From: Lelliottia sp. JS-SCA-14 | GTDB taxonomy: Bacteria; Pseudomonadota; Gammaproteobacteria; Enterobacterales; Enterobacteriaceae | Length of the DNA stretch: 64,000 nucleotides | Assembly: GCF_035593345.1 (NCBI RefSeq) | Contig: NZ_CP141606.1 | Location: 2,356,001 to 2,420,000 of the forward strand | Direction: 5' to 3' | Shown: positions 55,895 through 64,000 of the stretch, one piece after another | Position numbering within the stretch: the first letter of the stretch is position 1 | Layout of the letters: the number at the start of each line of letters is the position of its first letter | The notes under the pieces: model-generated | Told to the model about the DNA's origin: nothing | What the model saw: the letters and a program-made list of their open reading frames with translations, nothing else | The model's database searches: none | Made by a program: the position numbers and the translations under genes

Positions 55895-56967
55895 TGAGCC
55901 AGCCGCTGACGTTAACTCTGGCGCGTAAAGCGCCGCGCGTGACCCAACTGTTTGGCAGCCTGATCCTTGCCATTCTGCTGGTCCTGCCGTTTCTGGCGCT
56001 GCTTCCGGCCAGCCACCCGCTGGCGGTTTCTACCTGGATGCTGACGCTGGTCGGTAAAATCCTCTGCTATGCCATCGTCGCCGTGGCCCTCGATCTGGTG
56101 TGGGGCTACGCCGGGATGCTGTCGCTCGGACACGGGATTTTCTTCGCCCTTGGCGGCTATGCGATGGGGATGTACCTGATGCGTCAGGCGTCGGGCGACA
56201 GTCTCCCGGCGTTTATGTCGTTTCTCTCCTGGAGTGAACTGCCGTGGTTCTGGTGGGGCACCCAGCATTTCGCGTGGGCGATGCTGCTGGTGGTGATGAT
56301 CCCCGGCCTGCTGGCGCTGGTGTTCGGCTGGTTTGCCTTTCGCTCGAAAATCAAAGGGGTCTACTTTTCGATCATGACCCAGGCGCTGACCTACGCAGGA
56401 ATGCTGCTGTTCTTTCGCAACGAAACCGGCTTTGGCGGCAACAACGGGTTTACCGGTTTTACCACGCTGCTGGGCTTTTCGGTGACGGCGACAACAACGC
56501 GTATCGCGCTGTTTCTGGCGACCGTCGCGCTGCTGGTGGCCACGCTGGCGATCGGCTTCGCGCTGGCGAAAAGCAAATTTGGCCGCATCCTGACGGCAGT
56601 GCGCGATGCGGAAAACCGGCTGACGTTTTGCGGCTACGATCCGCGTGGTTTCAAACTGCTGGTGTGGACGCTTTCCGCTGTGCTGTGCGGGCTGGCCGGG
56701 GCGCTGTACGTCCCGCAGGTGGGGATAATCAACCCCGGTGAAATGTCGCCGACCAACTCTATTGAGGCCGCTATCTGGGTCGCGCTCGGCGGGCGCGGCA
56801 CCCTGGTCGGCCCGGTGATAGGCGCGGCGCTGGTCAACGGCGCGAAAAGCTACTTCACCGTGGCGATGCCGGAGTACTGGCAGCTGTTTCTCGGGCTGAT
56901 TTTCATCGCCGTCACGCTCTTTTTACCGCGCGGCGTCTACGGACTGTTTCGTAAGGGAGAGAAATAA
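55894..56967 (+). CDS. urtC: Urea ABC transporter permease UrtC
   Basis: This is the second permease subunit, LIV-M type, with 357 residues and about nine to ten helices. Conserved blocks are VALDLVWGYAGMLSLGHGIFFALGGYAMGMYLM, FRSKIKGVYFSIMTQALTYAGMLLFFRNETGFGGNNG and the ATPase-coupling loop RILTAVRDAENRLTFCGYDPRGFKLLVWTLSAVLCGLAGALY. It dimerises with UrtB. Start and stop each share one base with the flanking urtB and urtD genes. Confidence 0.95.
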   Translation: MSQPLTLTLARKAPRVTQLFGSLILAILLVLPFLALLPASHPLAVSTWMLTLVGKILCYAIVAVALDLVWGYAGMLSLGHGIFFALGGYAMGMYLMRQASGDSLPAFMSFLSWSELPWFWWGTQHFAWAMLLVVMIPGLLALVFGWFAFRSKIKGVYFSIMTQALTYAGMLLFFRNETGFGGNNGFTGFTTLLGFSVTATTTRIALFLATVALLVATLAIGFALAKSKFGRILTAVRDAENRLTFCGYDPRGFKLLVWTLSAVLCGLAGALYVPQVGIINPGEMSPTNSIEAAIWVALGGRGTLVGPVIGAALVNGAKSYFTVAMPEYWQLFLGLIFIAVTLFLPRGVYGLFRKGEK

Positions 56968-57764
56968 TGCAGCCAGCCGAAGGACTTTTTACCCGCCAGT
57001 TGCCCGGCGATCGCTATCGCGATCAGACCGACCCGGTGCTTCAGCTGGAGTCGATTAACGTCAATTTCGACGGTTTTCAGGCGCTGACCGATCTGTCGCT
57101 GAACATCGGCGTCGGCGAGTTACGCTGCGTGATCGGCCCCAATGGGGCCGGAAAAACCACGCTGATGGACGTGATCACCGGCAAAACGCGCCCCCAGAGC
57201 GGGCGGGCGATTTACGACCAGTCCATCGATCTTATGGAGCTGGATCCCGCGGCAATTGCGCGTCAGGGCATCGGGCGTAAGTTCCAGAAACCCACGGTGT
57301 TTGAAGCGCTGACGGTATGGGAAAACCTCGAGCTGGCGATGAAAGGCGATAAGTCCGTGTGGGCCAGTCTGCGCGCGCGATTAACCTCGGAGCAGAGCGA
57401 TCGTATCAGCGAGATGTTAACCCTCCTGCGCCTGAGCGCCGAGCGCGACCGTTGCGCCGGAATGCTCTCCCACGGGCAAAAACAGTTTCTGGAAATCGGC
57501 ATGCTGTTGGTGCAGGAGCCGCATTTGCTGCTGCTCGATGAGCCCGCCGCCGGGATGACCGACGCGGAAACCGAATATTCGGCGGAACTGTTTCGCCAGC
57601 TTGCCGGGAAACACTCGCTGATGGTGGTGGAGCACGATATGGGCTTTGTCGAAACCATCGCCGATCACGTCACCGTTTTGCATCAGGGCCGGGTGCTGGC
57701 GGAGGGCTCGCTGAGGGAAGTGCAGGCCAACGAGCAGGTGATCGAAGTCTATCTGGGACGCTAA
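56967..57764 (+). CDS. urtD: Urea ABC transporter ATPase UrtD
   Basis: This cytoplasmic ATPase of 265 residues is in the LivG group. Walker A GPNGAGKT is at residues 57-64, the signature LSHGQKQ at 167-173, and Walker B LLLLDEP at 187-193. The switch histidine is in VVEHDMGFV. The signature reads LSHGQ, not LSGGQ, as is usual for UrtD and LivG. It pairs with UrtE to power urea import. Its ATG overlaps the urtC stop codon. Confidence 0.95.
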   Translation: MQPAEGLFTRQLPGDRYRDQTDPVLQLESINVNFDGFQALTDLSLNIGVGELRCVIGPNGAGKTTLMDVITGKTRPQSGRAIYDQSIDLMELDPAAIARQGIGRKFQKPTVFEALTVWENLELAMKGDKSVWASLRARLTSEQSDRISEMLTLLRLSAERDRCAGMLSHGQKQFLEIGMLLVQEPHLLLLDEPAAGMTDAETEYSAELFRQLAGKHSLMVVEHDMGFVETIADHVTVLHQGRVLAEGSLREVQANEQVIEVYLGR

Positions 57765-57773
57765 GGAGCCGTC

Positions 57774-58472
57774 ATGCTACAGGTGAACGAACTGAATCAA
57801 TATTACGGCGGCAGCCACATTTTGCGCGGCGTGAGCTTCGATGCGCCGGGCGGAGAAGTGACCTGTCTGCTCGGGCGTAACGGCGTGGGGAAAACCACGC
57901 TGCTGAAATGCCTGATGGGGCTGATTCCGGCGCGCAGCGGGGAGATCGTCTGGCAGGGCAAAACCATCACCCACGCAAAACCGCACCACCGGGTACAGTC
58001 CGGCGTGGCCTATGTTCCGCAGGGGCGCGAGATTTTTCCGCGTCTGACGGTAGAAGAAAATCTGCTGCTGGGGCTGTCGCGCTTTGCGGCGCGAGAGGCA
58101 AAAAGCGTTCCGGAGGATATCTGGCAGCTTTTTCCGGTGCTGAAAGAGATGAAGCACCGCCGCGGGGGCGATCTCTCCGGCGGACAACAGCAGCAGCTGG
58201 CGATTGGTCGCGCGCTGGCGAGCCGCCCGCAGCTGTTGATCCTTGATGAGCCAACGGAGGGGATTCAGCCGTCGGTGATTAAGGAGATTGGCCTCGTGAT
58301 CCGCCAGCTCGCCAGCCGGGGCGATATGGCGATTTTGCTGGTGGAGCAGTTCTATGATTTCGCGGCGGAGCTGGCGGATAACTACCTGCTGATGTCGCGC
58401 GGGAGCATCATCCAGCGCGGTCGCGGGGAGAACATGGAGCAGGAGGGCGTTCGCGGCCTGGTGGCGATCTAG
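57774..58472 (+). CDS. urtE: Urea ABC transporter ATPase UrtE
   Basis: This second ATPase has 232 residues and is in the LivF group. Walker A GRNGVGKT is at residues 34-41, the signature LSGGQQQ at 134-140, Walker [11 protein letters not shown] follows, and the switch region is [12 protein letters not shown]. It follows urtD by 9 bp with AAGGAG before the ATG. It is the last gene of the operon; a Zur-box and zinT follow closely, with no clear terminator between. Confidence 0.95.
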   Translation: MLQVNELNQYYGGSHILRGVSFDAPGGEVTCLLGRNGVGKTTLLKCLMGLIPARSGEIVWQGKTITHAKPHHRVQSGVAYVPQGREIFPRLTVEENLLLGLSRFAAREAKSVPEDIWQLFPVLKEMKHRRGGDLSGGQQQQLAIGRALASRPQLLILDEPTEGIQPSVIKEIGLVIRQLASRGDMAILLVEQFYDFAAELADNYLLMSRGSIIQRGRGENMEQEGVRGLVAI

Positions 58473-58487
58473 GGTTATTGTGTTTTG

Positions 58488-58508
58488 AAATGTTATACTA
58501 TAACATTT
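58488..58508. promoter_or_regulatory. Zur box upstream of zinT
   Basis: AAATGTTATA and TATAACATTT form a perfect 10-bp dyad around a single C. This agrees with the Zur consensus GAAATGTTATANTATAACATTTC. It lies 33 bp before the zinT start. Confidence 0.92.
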
Positions 58509-58540
58509 GCATCCTCATAACATGGAGTGAGGATCGCACT

Positions 58541-59182
58541 TTGGCTTTACACATTGGAAAATTTGCAATGACTCTGGGGGCGCTGCTGGTCAGCGGCCAA
58601 CTGTTTGCCCACTCGCACGGCCATCAGATGACCGAAGCGGAACAAAAAGCGGCGAACGGGGTATTTGAAGATAAAGACGTTAAGGACCGTAAGCTTTCCG
58701 ACTGGGACGGCACCTGGCAGTCGGTTTATCCTTTCCTGCTGGACGGTTCGCTGGATCCGGTTTTTAAAAAGAAAGCTGAAAAAGACCCGAGCAAATCCTT
58801 CGACGAGGTGAAAGCTTATTACCGTAAGGGCTACGCCACGGACGTGGAAACCATCGGCATCGAAAACAACGTGATGGAGTTCCACACCGGCAAATCGGTG
58901 GCGAGCTGTCAGTACGATTACAGCGGCTATAAGATCCTGACCTACGCATCAGGCAAGAAAGGCGTGCGTTACCTGTTTGAATGTAAAGACGCCAGCTCGA
59001 AAGCGCCGAAATTTGTGCAGTTCAGCGACCACACCATCGGCCCGCGCGCCTCGGCGCATTTCCATATCTTTATGGGCAACACCTCGCACGAGGCACTTCT
59101 GAAAGAGATGGACAACTGGCCGACCTATTACCCGAACGAGATGTTTAAGAAGCAGGTGGTGGAGGAGATGTTGCACCATTAA
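58541..59182 (+). CDS. zinT: Periplasmic zinc/cadmium-binding protein ZinT
   Basis: This periplasmic protein binds zinc and helps ZnuA deliver it under zinc limitation. The 213-residue protein from a TTG start ([23 protein letters not shown]) has a signal peptide and then [43 protein letters not shown], nearly E. coli ZinT. Metal-binding histidines are in [19 protein letters not shown]. No ATG gives a full signal peptide: the next one, at 58568, would shorten it by nine residues. AGTGAGGAT is near the TTG. A perfect Zur box upstream implies repression by zinc. Confidence 0.94.
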   Translation: MALHIGKFAMTLGALLVSGQLFAHSHGHQMTEAEQKAANGVFEDKDVKDRKLSDWDGTWQSVYPFLLDGSLDPVFKKKAEKDPSKSFDEVKAYYRKGYATDVETIGIENNVMEFHTGKSVASCQYDYSGYKILTYASGKKGVRYLFECKDASSKAPKFVQFSDHTIGPRASAHFHIFMGNTSHEALLKEMDNWPTYYPNEMFKKQVVEEMLHH

Positions 59183-59194
59183 GCCGTGTTTTTT

Positions 59195-59494
59195 GCCGGG
59201 TGGCGGCTTCGCCTTACCCGGCCTACGATTTCGACATCTTTTGTAGGCCCGGTAAGCGTAGCGCCACCGGGCATTTAGCCCGCACCGTCGCTTGTTGCCG
59301 GGTGGCGGCTTCGCCTTACCCGGCCTACGATTCCGACGTCTTTTGTAGGCCCGGTAAGCGCAGCGCCACCGGGCATTTAGGCCGCACCGCCGCCTGTTGC
59401 CGGGTGGCGGCTTCGCCTTACCCGGCCTACGATTCCGACATCTTTTGTAGGCCTGGTAAGCGCAGCGCTACCGGGCATTTCAGACCGCACCAGC
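59195..59494. repeat. BIME array, three 102-bp units
   Basis: Units begin at 59195, 59297 and 59399, exactly 102 bp apart. Each holds two inverted REPs (GCCGGGTGGCGGCTTCGCCT and AAGCG(T/C)AGCGC(C/T)ACCGGGC) around a GATT(T/C)CGAC(A/G)TCTTTTGTAGG linker. It fills the whole gap between zinT and ydeE. Copies differ at only a few bases. Confidence 0.93.
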
Positions 59495-59496
59495 CA

Positions 59497-60690
59497 TTAC
59501 GCCGTTTCCACCCGTTCGGCATAGGGTTCCACGCTCATCCCGCGCAAAATCATCAGCCACGCGACCACAATCGCGACCATCATAATCACAAACAGCGACC
59601 AGTGCGGCAGGTGGGTCAGGATCAACCCGGTAATCATCGGGTTCGCCGCCGCCCCCAGCCAGCCGAGCGCCTGTGCGGAGAAATAGCTCGCTTTCATCCC
59701 CGGCGGGGCGATGTTATCAATCAGCAGGTATTCACCCGGTGCATAAATAATCTCCCCGATGGTAAACACCGCCGAAGCAATACCCCAGTAGATCAAATTG
59801 GTGCCGGAAAGCATAAACCCGCCCAGCCCGAGCAGGAAAAAGAGCGTGCCGATAGCCATGAGCGGGCGAATATTGCTGGCCTTGATTTTACGGCCAATGA
59901 AATACTGCAGCGACACCACCATCGCGGCGTTAGCGGGTAGCACCACGGCCACCACTTTTTCGGCGAACTCACTGGTGTAATCCGCCGCCAGCACATACTG
60001 AGAAATACAGCTCGCAAACGAGCCGCCCACGTAGGAAGCCAGCAGGCCGGAGAGCGTATACCAGAACAGCGCTTTATCCCGCAGCAAAACCGATGGCTGC
60101 CACGGAACGGTGACGTTGTCACTATCCGCCGCAATGCTTTTCTGCACATACATCTGAATAAACACCAGCGGCAGCGCGGCGCAGAAGGCCGCCAGCCAGA
60201 ACGGCAGCTGCAGGCTGTACATCACCAGCAGCGTGCCAATCGGCGGGCCGATCGTCCAGCCGATGTTCAGAAAACTGTAGTTAAGGGAAAATACGCGCGC
60301 TTTCTCGCCCGGCGTCAGCACGTCCGCGAACCAGGCTTTGAGCACCGTCGAGAATACGGAATACGCGCAGTTAATCAGGGCAAAGAACAGCACCACCAGC
60401 GTGACATTATTCACCAGCGGGATCGCCACGAAACCGGCGATAAACGCCAGTATCGACAACATCATGTAGCGCTTTTTGTCGAACTTGTCCGCCAGGATGC
60501 CAAAGCCCATGCTGAACACCACGCCAATCGTCAGGGCGATGGTCAGGGCATAGCCGATGTTCGCGACGCTCATCTGATAAACGCGCGTGAGATAGATGGT
60601 CATAAAGGGCAGCGTCGCGCCACGGCCGATGGTTAATAACAACGACGAAGCCAGCAACGCTGCGGTTGAGCGCCTGAGTGATGATTTCAT
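59497..60690 (-). CDS. ydeE: MFS transporter YdeE
   Basis: This 12-helix MFS exporter has about 397 residues. E. coli YdeE exports dipeptides when overproduced. Matching stretches are LRRSTAALLASSLLLTIGRGATLPFMTIYL, FGILADKFDKKRYM (motif A), FFALINCAYSVFSTVLKAWFAD and GEIIYAPGEYLLIDNIAPPGMKASYFSAQALGWLGAA. The ATG at 60690 was chosen because MKSSLRRS aligns with the E. coli start; an in-frame ATG at 60705 lacks a ribosome site. It is divergent from eamA. Its stop abuts the BIME array. Confidence 0.93.
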   Translation of the reverse strand: MKSSLRRSTAALLASSLLLTIGRGATLPFMTIYLTRVYQMSVANIGYALTIALTIGVVFSMGFGILADKFDKKRYMMLSILAFIAGFVAIPLVNNVTLVVLFFALINCAYSVFSTVLKAWFADVLTPGEKARVFSLNYSFLNIGWTIGPPIGTLLVMYSLQLPFWLAAFCAALPLVFIQMYVQKSIAADSDNVTVPWQPSVLLRDKALFWYTLSGLLASYVGGSFASCISQYVLAADYTSEFAEKVVAVVLPANAAMVVSLQYFIGRKIKASNIRPLMAIGTLFFLLGLGGFMLSGTNLIYWGIASAVFTIGEIIYAPGEYLLIDNIAPPGMKASYFSAQALGWLGAAANPMITGLILTHLPHWSLFVIMMVAIVVAWLMILRGMSVEPYAERVETA

Positions 60691-60878
60691 TTTCCTGTCC
60701 GACATATGCTTATGCTTTTTTTATGTCTCAATGATTATCACGCCATCAGGGGGGTTGTATACCACCCAATTTTTCCATCAGTGCTTTGTCTGATTGGCAG
60801 AATGAATGATCTTTTCCTCCTTCGTTTTTTTCGTTACCTTGAATCTGTTTACAAAAATTTAATAATCAGGGGCAAGGT

Positions 60879-61778
60879 ATGACGCGCAAAGACGGACTGC
60901 TGGCGTTGCTGGTGGTCGTGGTATGGGGACTGAATTTTGTGGTCATCAAAGTGGGGCTGCACAACATGCCGCCGCTGATGCTGGCCGGTTTGCGCTTTCT
61001 ACTGGTGGCCTTCCCGGCGCTATTTTTCGTCGCTCGCCCAAAGATCCCGTTTCGTCTGCTGCTCGGCTACGGCCTGACCATCAGCTTCGGGCAGTTCGCC
61101 TTCCTGTTTTGCGCGATCAAATTCGGCATGCCTGCGGGGCTGGCCTCGCTGGTGCTGCAGGCGCAGGCGTTCTTTACCATCATTCTGGGCGCGTTTGTGT
61201 TTGGTGAGCGTCTGCAGGGCAAGCAGCTGGCGGGGATTACGCTGGCGGTATTTGGCGTACTGGTTCTGGCCGAAGCCAGTCTGAACGGTCAGCACGTGGC
61301 GATGCTGGGCTTTATGCTGACCCTGGCGGCAGGTTTGAGCTGGGCGTGCGGGAATATCTTTAACAAGCTGATCATGCAGCACGAGGCGCGTCCGGCGGTG
61401 ATGTCGCTGGTGGTCTGGAGTGCGCTGATCCCCGTGGTGCCATTTATGCTTGCGTCCCTGATGTTTGACGGCCCGGCGTTGATGGTGAAAAGCCTGATTG
61501 AGATCGACCTGACCACCATTTTATCACTGGTCTATCTGGCGTTTGTCGCGACGATTGTCGGGTATGGCATCTGGGGTACGCTGCTCGGGCGCTACGAAAC
61601 CTGGCGCGTGGCGCCGCTGTCGCTCCTGGTGCCGGTGGTGGGGCTGGCGAGTGCGGCGATTTTGCTGGGCGAAAAACTGACGACGTTACAGCTGATTGGC
61701 GCAGTGCTAATCATGGCCGGGCTGTACATCAACGTGTTTGGATTGCGTTTGCGTCGGACGACGCGAGTCAGGGGATGA
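60879..61778 (+). CDS. eamA: Cysteine/O-acetylserine exporter EamA
   Basis: This DMT-family exporter has 299 residues, as in E. coli, and ten helices. It exports O-acetylserine and cysteine. MTRKDGLLALLVVVVWGLNFVVIKVGLHNMPPLMLAGLRF and GYGIWGTLLGRYETWRVAPLSLLVPVVGLASA are nearly identical to the E. coli protein. CAGGGG and AAGG lie before the ATG at 60879. It converges with marB across a terminator hairpin. Confidence 0.96.
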   Translation: MTRKDGLLALLVVVVWGLNFVVIKVGLHNMPPLMLAGLRFLLVAFPALFFVARPKIPFRLLLGYGLTISFGQFAFLFCAIKFGMPAGLASLVLQAQAFFTIILGAFVFGERLQGKQLAGITLAVFGVLVLAEASLNGQHVAMLGFMLTLAAGLSWACGNIFNKLIMQHEARPAVMSLVVWSALIPVVPFMLASLMFDGPALMVKSLIEIDLTTILSLVYLAFVATIVGYGIWGTLLGRYETWRVAPLSLLVPVVGLASAAILLGEKLTTLQLIGAVLIMAGLYINVFGLRLRRTTRVRG

Positions 61779-61802
61779 AAAAAGCCCCGCAATACGCGGG
61801 GC
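61778..61802 (-). terminator. Intrinsic terminator of marRAB
   Basis: GCCCCGC (61784-61790) pairs with GCGGGGC (61796-61802). On the minus strand it is followed by TTTTTTC. The plus side has A residues only, so it serves mainly the mar operon. Confidence 0.85.
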
Positions 61803-61811
61803 AAAAACGAA

Positions 61812-62030
61812 TCAGAGGTCGTGCTGATTGTAATACGGCACGCCTAATTCGTCGGATTTGTCGCTGCCCGCACCCATATGATTGAAATCATACGGTGATT
61901 GTTCGTGTGCGGTCGGCAGAATCATCGCGGTACGCGTGTTCTGCTGGTTAGCGTGAGTGGTTTGCTCCGCAAAAGTCTGGCCGGAGACCAGCACCAGTAA
62001 GGTGAGGGCGGCGGAGGCGATAAATTTCAT
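61812..62030 (-). CDS. marB: MarB, small periplasmic protein of the mar operon
   Basis: This 72-residue protein equals E. coli MarB in length. A signal peptide of about 21 residues (MKFIASAALTLLVLVSGQTFA) is followed by EQTTHANQQ and the conserved tail FNHMGAGSDKSDELGVPYYNQH. E. coli MarB has been reported to lower marA expression by an unknown route. It is the last gene of marRAB, 31 bp after marA. Its middle part diverges from E. coli. Confidence 0.93.
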   Translation of the reverse strand: MKFIASAALTLLVLVSGQTFAEQTTHANQQNTRTAMILPTAHEQSPYDFNHMGAGSDKSDELGVPYYNQHDL

Positions 62031-62061
62031 GATTTCCTCGGTTACGTCTTAAAACAGGCGA

Positions 62062-62451
62062 TTAGCAGTTACAGTGTGTTAGCGGATGCAGATAACGGGA
62101 TTCACCGGGCATACTGGTGATTCGGTATTTGTGCGGCGGCACGTCGAAATAGTTCTTGAACGTGCGGGTCAGGGTCTGTTGCGATTCAAACCCGTAACGC
62201 TCGGCCAGATACAGAATCGGCTCGTTGCTCTCTTTCAGCTTCTGCGCAATTTCCGTCAGCTTGCGGCTGCGAATATATTGCCCTAAAGAATGACCGGTCT
62301 CTTTTTTGAACATCCGTTGCAGGTGCCATTTTGAGTAACCTGAACGCTCGGACACTTTCTCAAGTGAGAGCGGCGATTCCAGGTTCTCTTCGATCCAGTC
62401 CAAAATGCTATGAATAGTGATCGCGTCATTATTGCGTCTGGACATCGTCAT
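62062..62451 (-). CDS. marA: Multiple antibiotic resistance activator MarA
   Basis: This AraC-family activator has 129 residues and no ligand domain. It binds marboxes and turns on acrAB, tolC, micF and other resistance genes. The two helix-turn-helix units are [25 protein letters not shown] and [29 protein letters not shown], essentially as in E. coli. The start may be at 62451 or two codons later. It is 12 bp after marR in the operon. Confidence 0.97.
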   Translation of the reverse strand: MTMSRRNNDAITIHSILDWIEENLESPLSLEKVSERSGYSKWHLQRMFKKETGHSLGQYIRSRKLTEIAQKLKESNEPILYLAERYGFESQQTLTRTFKNYFDVPPHKYRITSMPGESRYLHPLTHCNC

Positions 62452-62463
62452 ACCTCTTTCTGT

Positions 62464-62898
62464 TTACGGCAGGATTTTCTTCAGCAAATGCTCAAGCGTG
62501 ACCACTTCATCCGCCGTTAAGTTTTTTGTTAGTTCCTGGTGCAGGGTTTGTCCTACTAACTCATGACAACGTTCGCACATGGCCGCACCATCGCTGGTGA
62601 GCTGGACCAGTACGCCGCGTTTGTCATTGGGGTTAGGTCGCCTTTCAATCCATCCTTTGCAGACAAGACGATCGAGCATGCGCGTGAGCGCGCCAAGGTC
62701 GACAGAGAGCACCTTTTTCAGCTCAACCGGGGTGATGCACACTTCGCAGCGAATGGAGCACAGCACTTTGAACTGGGTCGCGGTGATGTCCATCGGAGAC
62801 AGATAGTCGTTGAGCAGGCGATCTTTTTTCTGGTTCACCATATGAATAAGACGGCCCAGTGGAATAATTTCATTGAAGAGATCACTGGTGCTTTTCAC
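62464..62898 (-). CDS. marR: MarR repressor of the mar operon
   Basis: This winged-helix repressor has 144 residues from a GTG start (KSTSDLFNEIIPLGRLIHMVNQKKDRL), as in E. coli MarR. It binds two sites in marO and lets go with salicylate, or on copper-driven cysteine oxidation. DNA-binding residues lie in SVDLGALTRMLDRLVCKGWIER. The copper-reactive cysteine region CERCHELVGQ is present. An extra in-frame ATG ten codons upstream lies across MarR site II and is not the usual start. CAGGGCAACC precedes the GTG. Confidence 0.95.
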   Translation of the reverse strand: MKSTSDLFNEIIPLGRLIHMVNQKKDRLLNDYLSPMDITATQFKVLCSIRCEVCITPVELKKVLSVDLGALTRMLDRLVCKGWIERRPNPNDKRGVLVQLTSDGAAMCERCHELVGQTLHQELTKNLTADEVVTLEHLLKKILP

Positions 62899-62903
62899 AA
62901 TGG

Positions 62904-62998
62904 TTGCCCTGGCAAGTAGTTTAGTCACGGCAGATATTATTGCTCAGGCAAGTATAAGTCAACCGAATGTAATGTCCGATGCCACGATTTGCTAAAAC
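62904..62998 (-). promoter_or_regulatory. marO: mar promoter, two MarR sites and marbox
   Basis: MarR site II is TTGCCCTGGCAA (62904-62915) and site I is TTGCTCAGGCAA (62940-62951). The -35 TTGACT (complement of 62957-62962) and -10 TAATAT (complement of 62934-62939) are 17 bp apart, with site I between them. Upstream, AGCAAATCGTGGCATC (complement, about 62979-62994) is a marbox for MarA, SoxS and Rob. The layout copies E. coli marO. Confidence 0.92.
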
Positions 62999-63155
62999 GT
63001 TTCATGAACTTTTTTTGAGCCTTTTAAAATCATAAACATAACGTCTGGTTATCTGTCTGCAGCGGAAAATACTGCTTACGTTCTCATCATGGCTGTGTCC
63101 GGCCATTTCACCGTATACTGTGAGGGTTGATTATGGATAAGGACGACAACGCACT

Positions 63156-63821
63156 ATGGTGGAATTATTTCAGGCAATAGGACTTGGGCTGGTGGTGCTG
63201 TTGCCGCTGGCGAACCCGTTAACAACCGTGGCGTTGTTCCTGGGGCTGGCAGGGAACATGAACAGCGCCGAACGTAACCACCAGTCGTTAATGGCCTCGG
63301 TGTACGTTTTCATCATCATGATGGTGGCCTATTACGCCGGGCAGGTGGTGATGAACACCTTCGGAATTTCGATTCCCGGGTTACGTATTGCGGGGGGCTT
63401 GATCGTCGCCTTTATCGGTTTCCGCATGCTGTTCCCGGCGCATAAAGCGCATGAATCGCCGGAAGCGAAAAGCAAATCGGAAGAGATGGAGTCTGAACCT
63501 TCCGCCAATATCGCCTTTGTTCCGCTCGCCATGCCAAGCACGGCGGGGCCAGGGACGATTGCGATGATCATCAGCTCCGCGTCAACGGTGCGTGACGGCA
63601 CGACGTTTTCGGCGTGGGTGGTCATGGTGGCGCCGCCGCTGATCTTCGCGATTATCGGCGTGATTTTGTGGGGATGTTTGCGCAGTTCCGGCGCGATCAT
63701 GCGCTGGGTCGGCAAGGGTGGAATCGAGGCGATTTCCCGCCTGATGGGCTTCCTGCTGGTCTGTATGGGCGTGCAGTTTATTATTAACGGCGTGCTGGAA
63801 ATTATTAAGACTTACCCTTGA
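63156..63821 (+). CDS. marC: MarC, UPF0056 inner membrane protein
   Basis: This integral membrane protein has 221 residues and six helices. It is nearly identical to E. coli MarC across [35 protein letters not shown] and [28 protein letters not shown]. Despite its name it is not needed for multiple drug resistance, and its function is unknown. It is divergent from marRAB. A REP pair follows its stop by two bases. Confidence 0.96.
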   Translation: MVELFQAIGLGLVVLLPLANPLTTVALFLGLAGNMNSAERNHQSLMASVYVFIIMMVAYYAGQVVMNTFGISIPGLRIAGGLIVAFIGFRMLFPAHKAHESPEAKSKSEEMESEPSANIAFVPLAMPSTAGPGTIAMIISSASTVRDGTTFSAWVVMVAPPLIFAIIGVILWGCLRSSGAIMRWVGKGGIEAISRLMGFLLVCMGVQFIINGVLEIIKTYP

Positions 63822-63823
63822 TT

Positions 63824-63891
63824 GCCCGGCGGCGCTACGCTTGCACGGGCCTACGTGTTTTGTAGGCCGGGTAAGCGCAGCGCCGCCCGGC
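63824..63891. repeat. REP pair (BIME) between marC and sotB
   Basis: GCCCGGCGGCGCTACGCTTG and the inverted AAGCGCAGCGCCGCCCGGC are separated by CACGGGCCTACGTGTTTTGTAGGCCGGGT. Its REP cores resemble those of the zinT-ydeE array. Confidence 0.85.
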
Positions 63892-63898
63892 AAAAAAA

Positions 63899-64000
63899 CT
63901 ACCCTCGATCCGTCTGCTCTTCCAGCGCCACCGGCCATTTGCGGAAGATCAGAATCGACCAGATCAACGCCGCCAGCGCCGGAATCGCCCCGAGATAGCC
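63899..64000 (-). CDS. sotB: Sugar efflux transporter SotB (YdeA), 3' end only
   Basis: The last 33 residues of a minus-strand gene run off the window end. They read [19 protein letters not shown] then [14 protein letters not shown] and stop. This agrees with the C-terminal membrane helix and tail of E. coli SotB, the MFS exporter of arabinose and IPTG that lies next to marC. Only the C-terminus is visible, so identity rests on this short match plus gene order. Confidence 0.85.
   Translation of the reverse strand, partial: GYLGAIPALAALIWSILIFRKWPVALEEQTDRG

Noticed and set aside
59200..59940. 246-codon frame with repeated CRPGKRSATGH peptides
   Set aside because: Arises from the BIME array and the reverse strand of ydeE.

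Overview
The window is chromosomal DNA from a member of the Enterobacteriaceae. Its backbone follows, gene for gene, the Escherichia coli stretch azoR-hrpA-ydcF-aldA-gapC-cybB-trg-ydcI-ydcJ-opgD-rimL-ydcK-tehA-tehB-ydcO-ydcN-rlhA-yncJ and then ydeE-eamA-marBAR-marC-sotB, as I remember that map. Protein similarity, an intact gapC, a chromosomal urtABCDE cluster and many REP-type repeats point to an Enterobacter, Lelliottia or Leclercia-like organism rather than E. coli itself. The species cannot be fixed from the sequence alone. I see no rRNA, tRNA, prophage, insertion sequence or CRISPR array.

Accessory blocks sit between conserved neighbours. (1) hrpA|ydcF, 4.75-9.7 kb: a REP array, a small M15 peptidase and a three-gene MFS/HlyD/outer-membrane efflux operon on the minus strand. 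(2) cybB|trg, 14.1-21.1 kb: an AraC regulator fused to a glycoside-hydrolase-39-like domain, a divergent M20 amidohydrolase plus MFS transporter, then frmR-frmA. (3) trg|ydcI, 23-25.5 kb: a membrane PQQ glucose dehydrogenase. (4) ydcJ|opgD, 28.3-34.3 kb: a carboxylesterase, a LysR regulator, an OmpC/OmpN-like porin, a YbdL-like aminotransferase and an orphan amino-acid-binding protein. (5) tehB|ydcO, 39.5-45.2 kb: a PepT-like peptidase divergent from a DppA-like binding protein, a DUF3313 lipoprotein, an EamA exporter and an AraC regulator. (6) yncJ|ydeE, 49.3-59.5 kb: an exported protein of unknown function, FtrA-like regulator, rhodanese, MetE-like methyltransferase, the urea ABC importer urtABCDE, zinT and a BIME array.

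Several control regions can be read directly. There is a sigma-54 promoter with an upstream NtrC-type site before urtA, a perfect Zur palindrome before zinT, a FrmR-type operator before frmR, a CRP-type site before aldA, and twin palindromes 32 bp apart between ydcO and ydcN/sutR. The mar operator has two MarR sites and a marbox. Together the accessory genes favour scavenging of urea, peptides, amino acids, zinc and glucose, detoxification of formaldehyde and tellurite, and drug efflux.

The most unusual items are the AraC-GH39 fusion, whose catalytic glutamate motifs look lost (a likely sugar-sensing pseudoenzyme), with its AT-rich divergent amidohydrolase/transporter pair; a Trg receptor that carries the NWETF tether that E. 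coli Trg lacks; and two tandem REP arrays with exact 69-bp and 102-bp periods.
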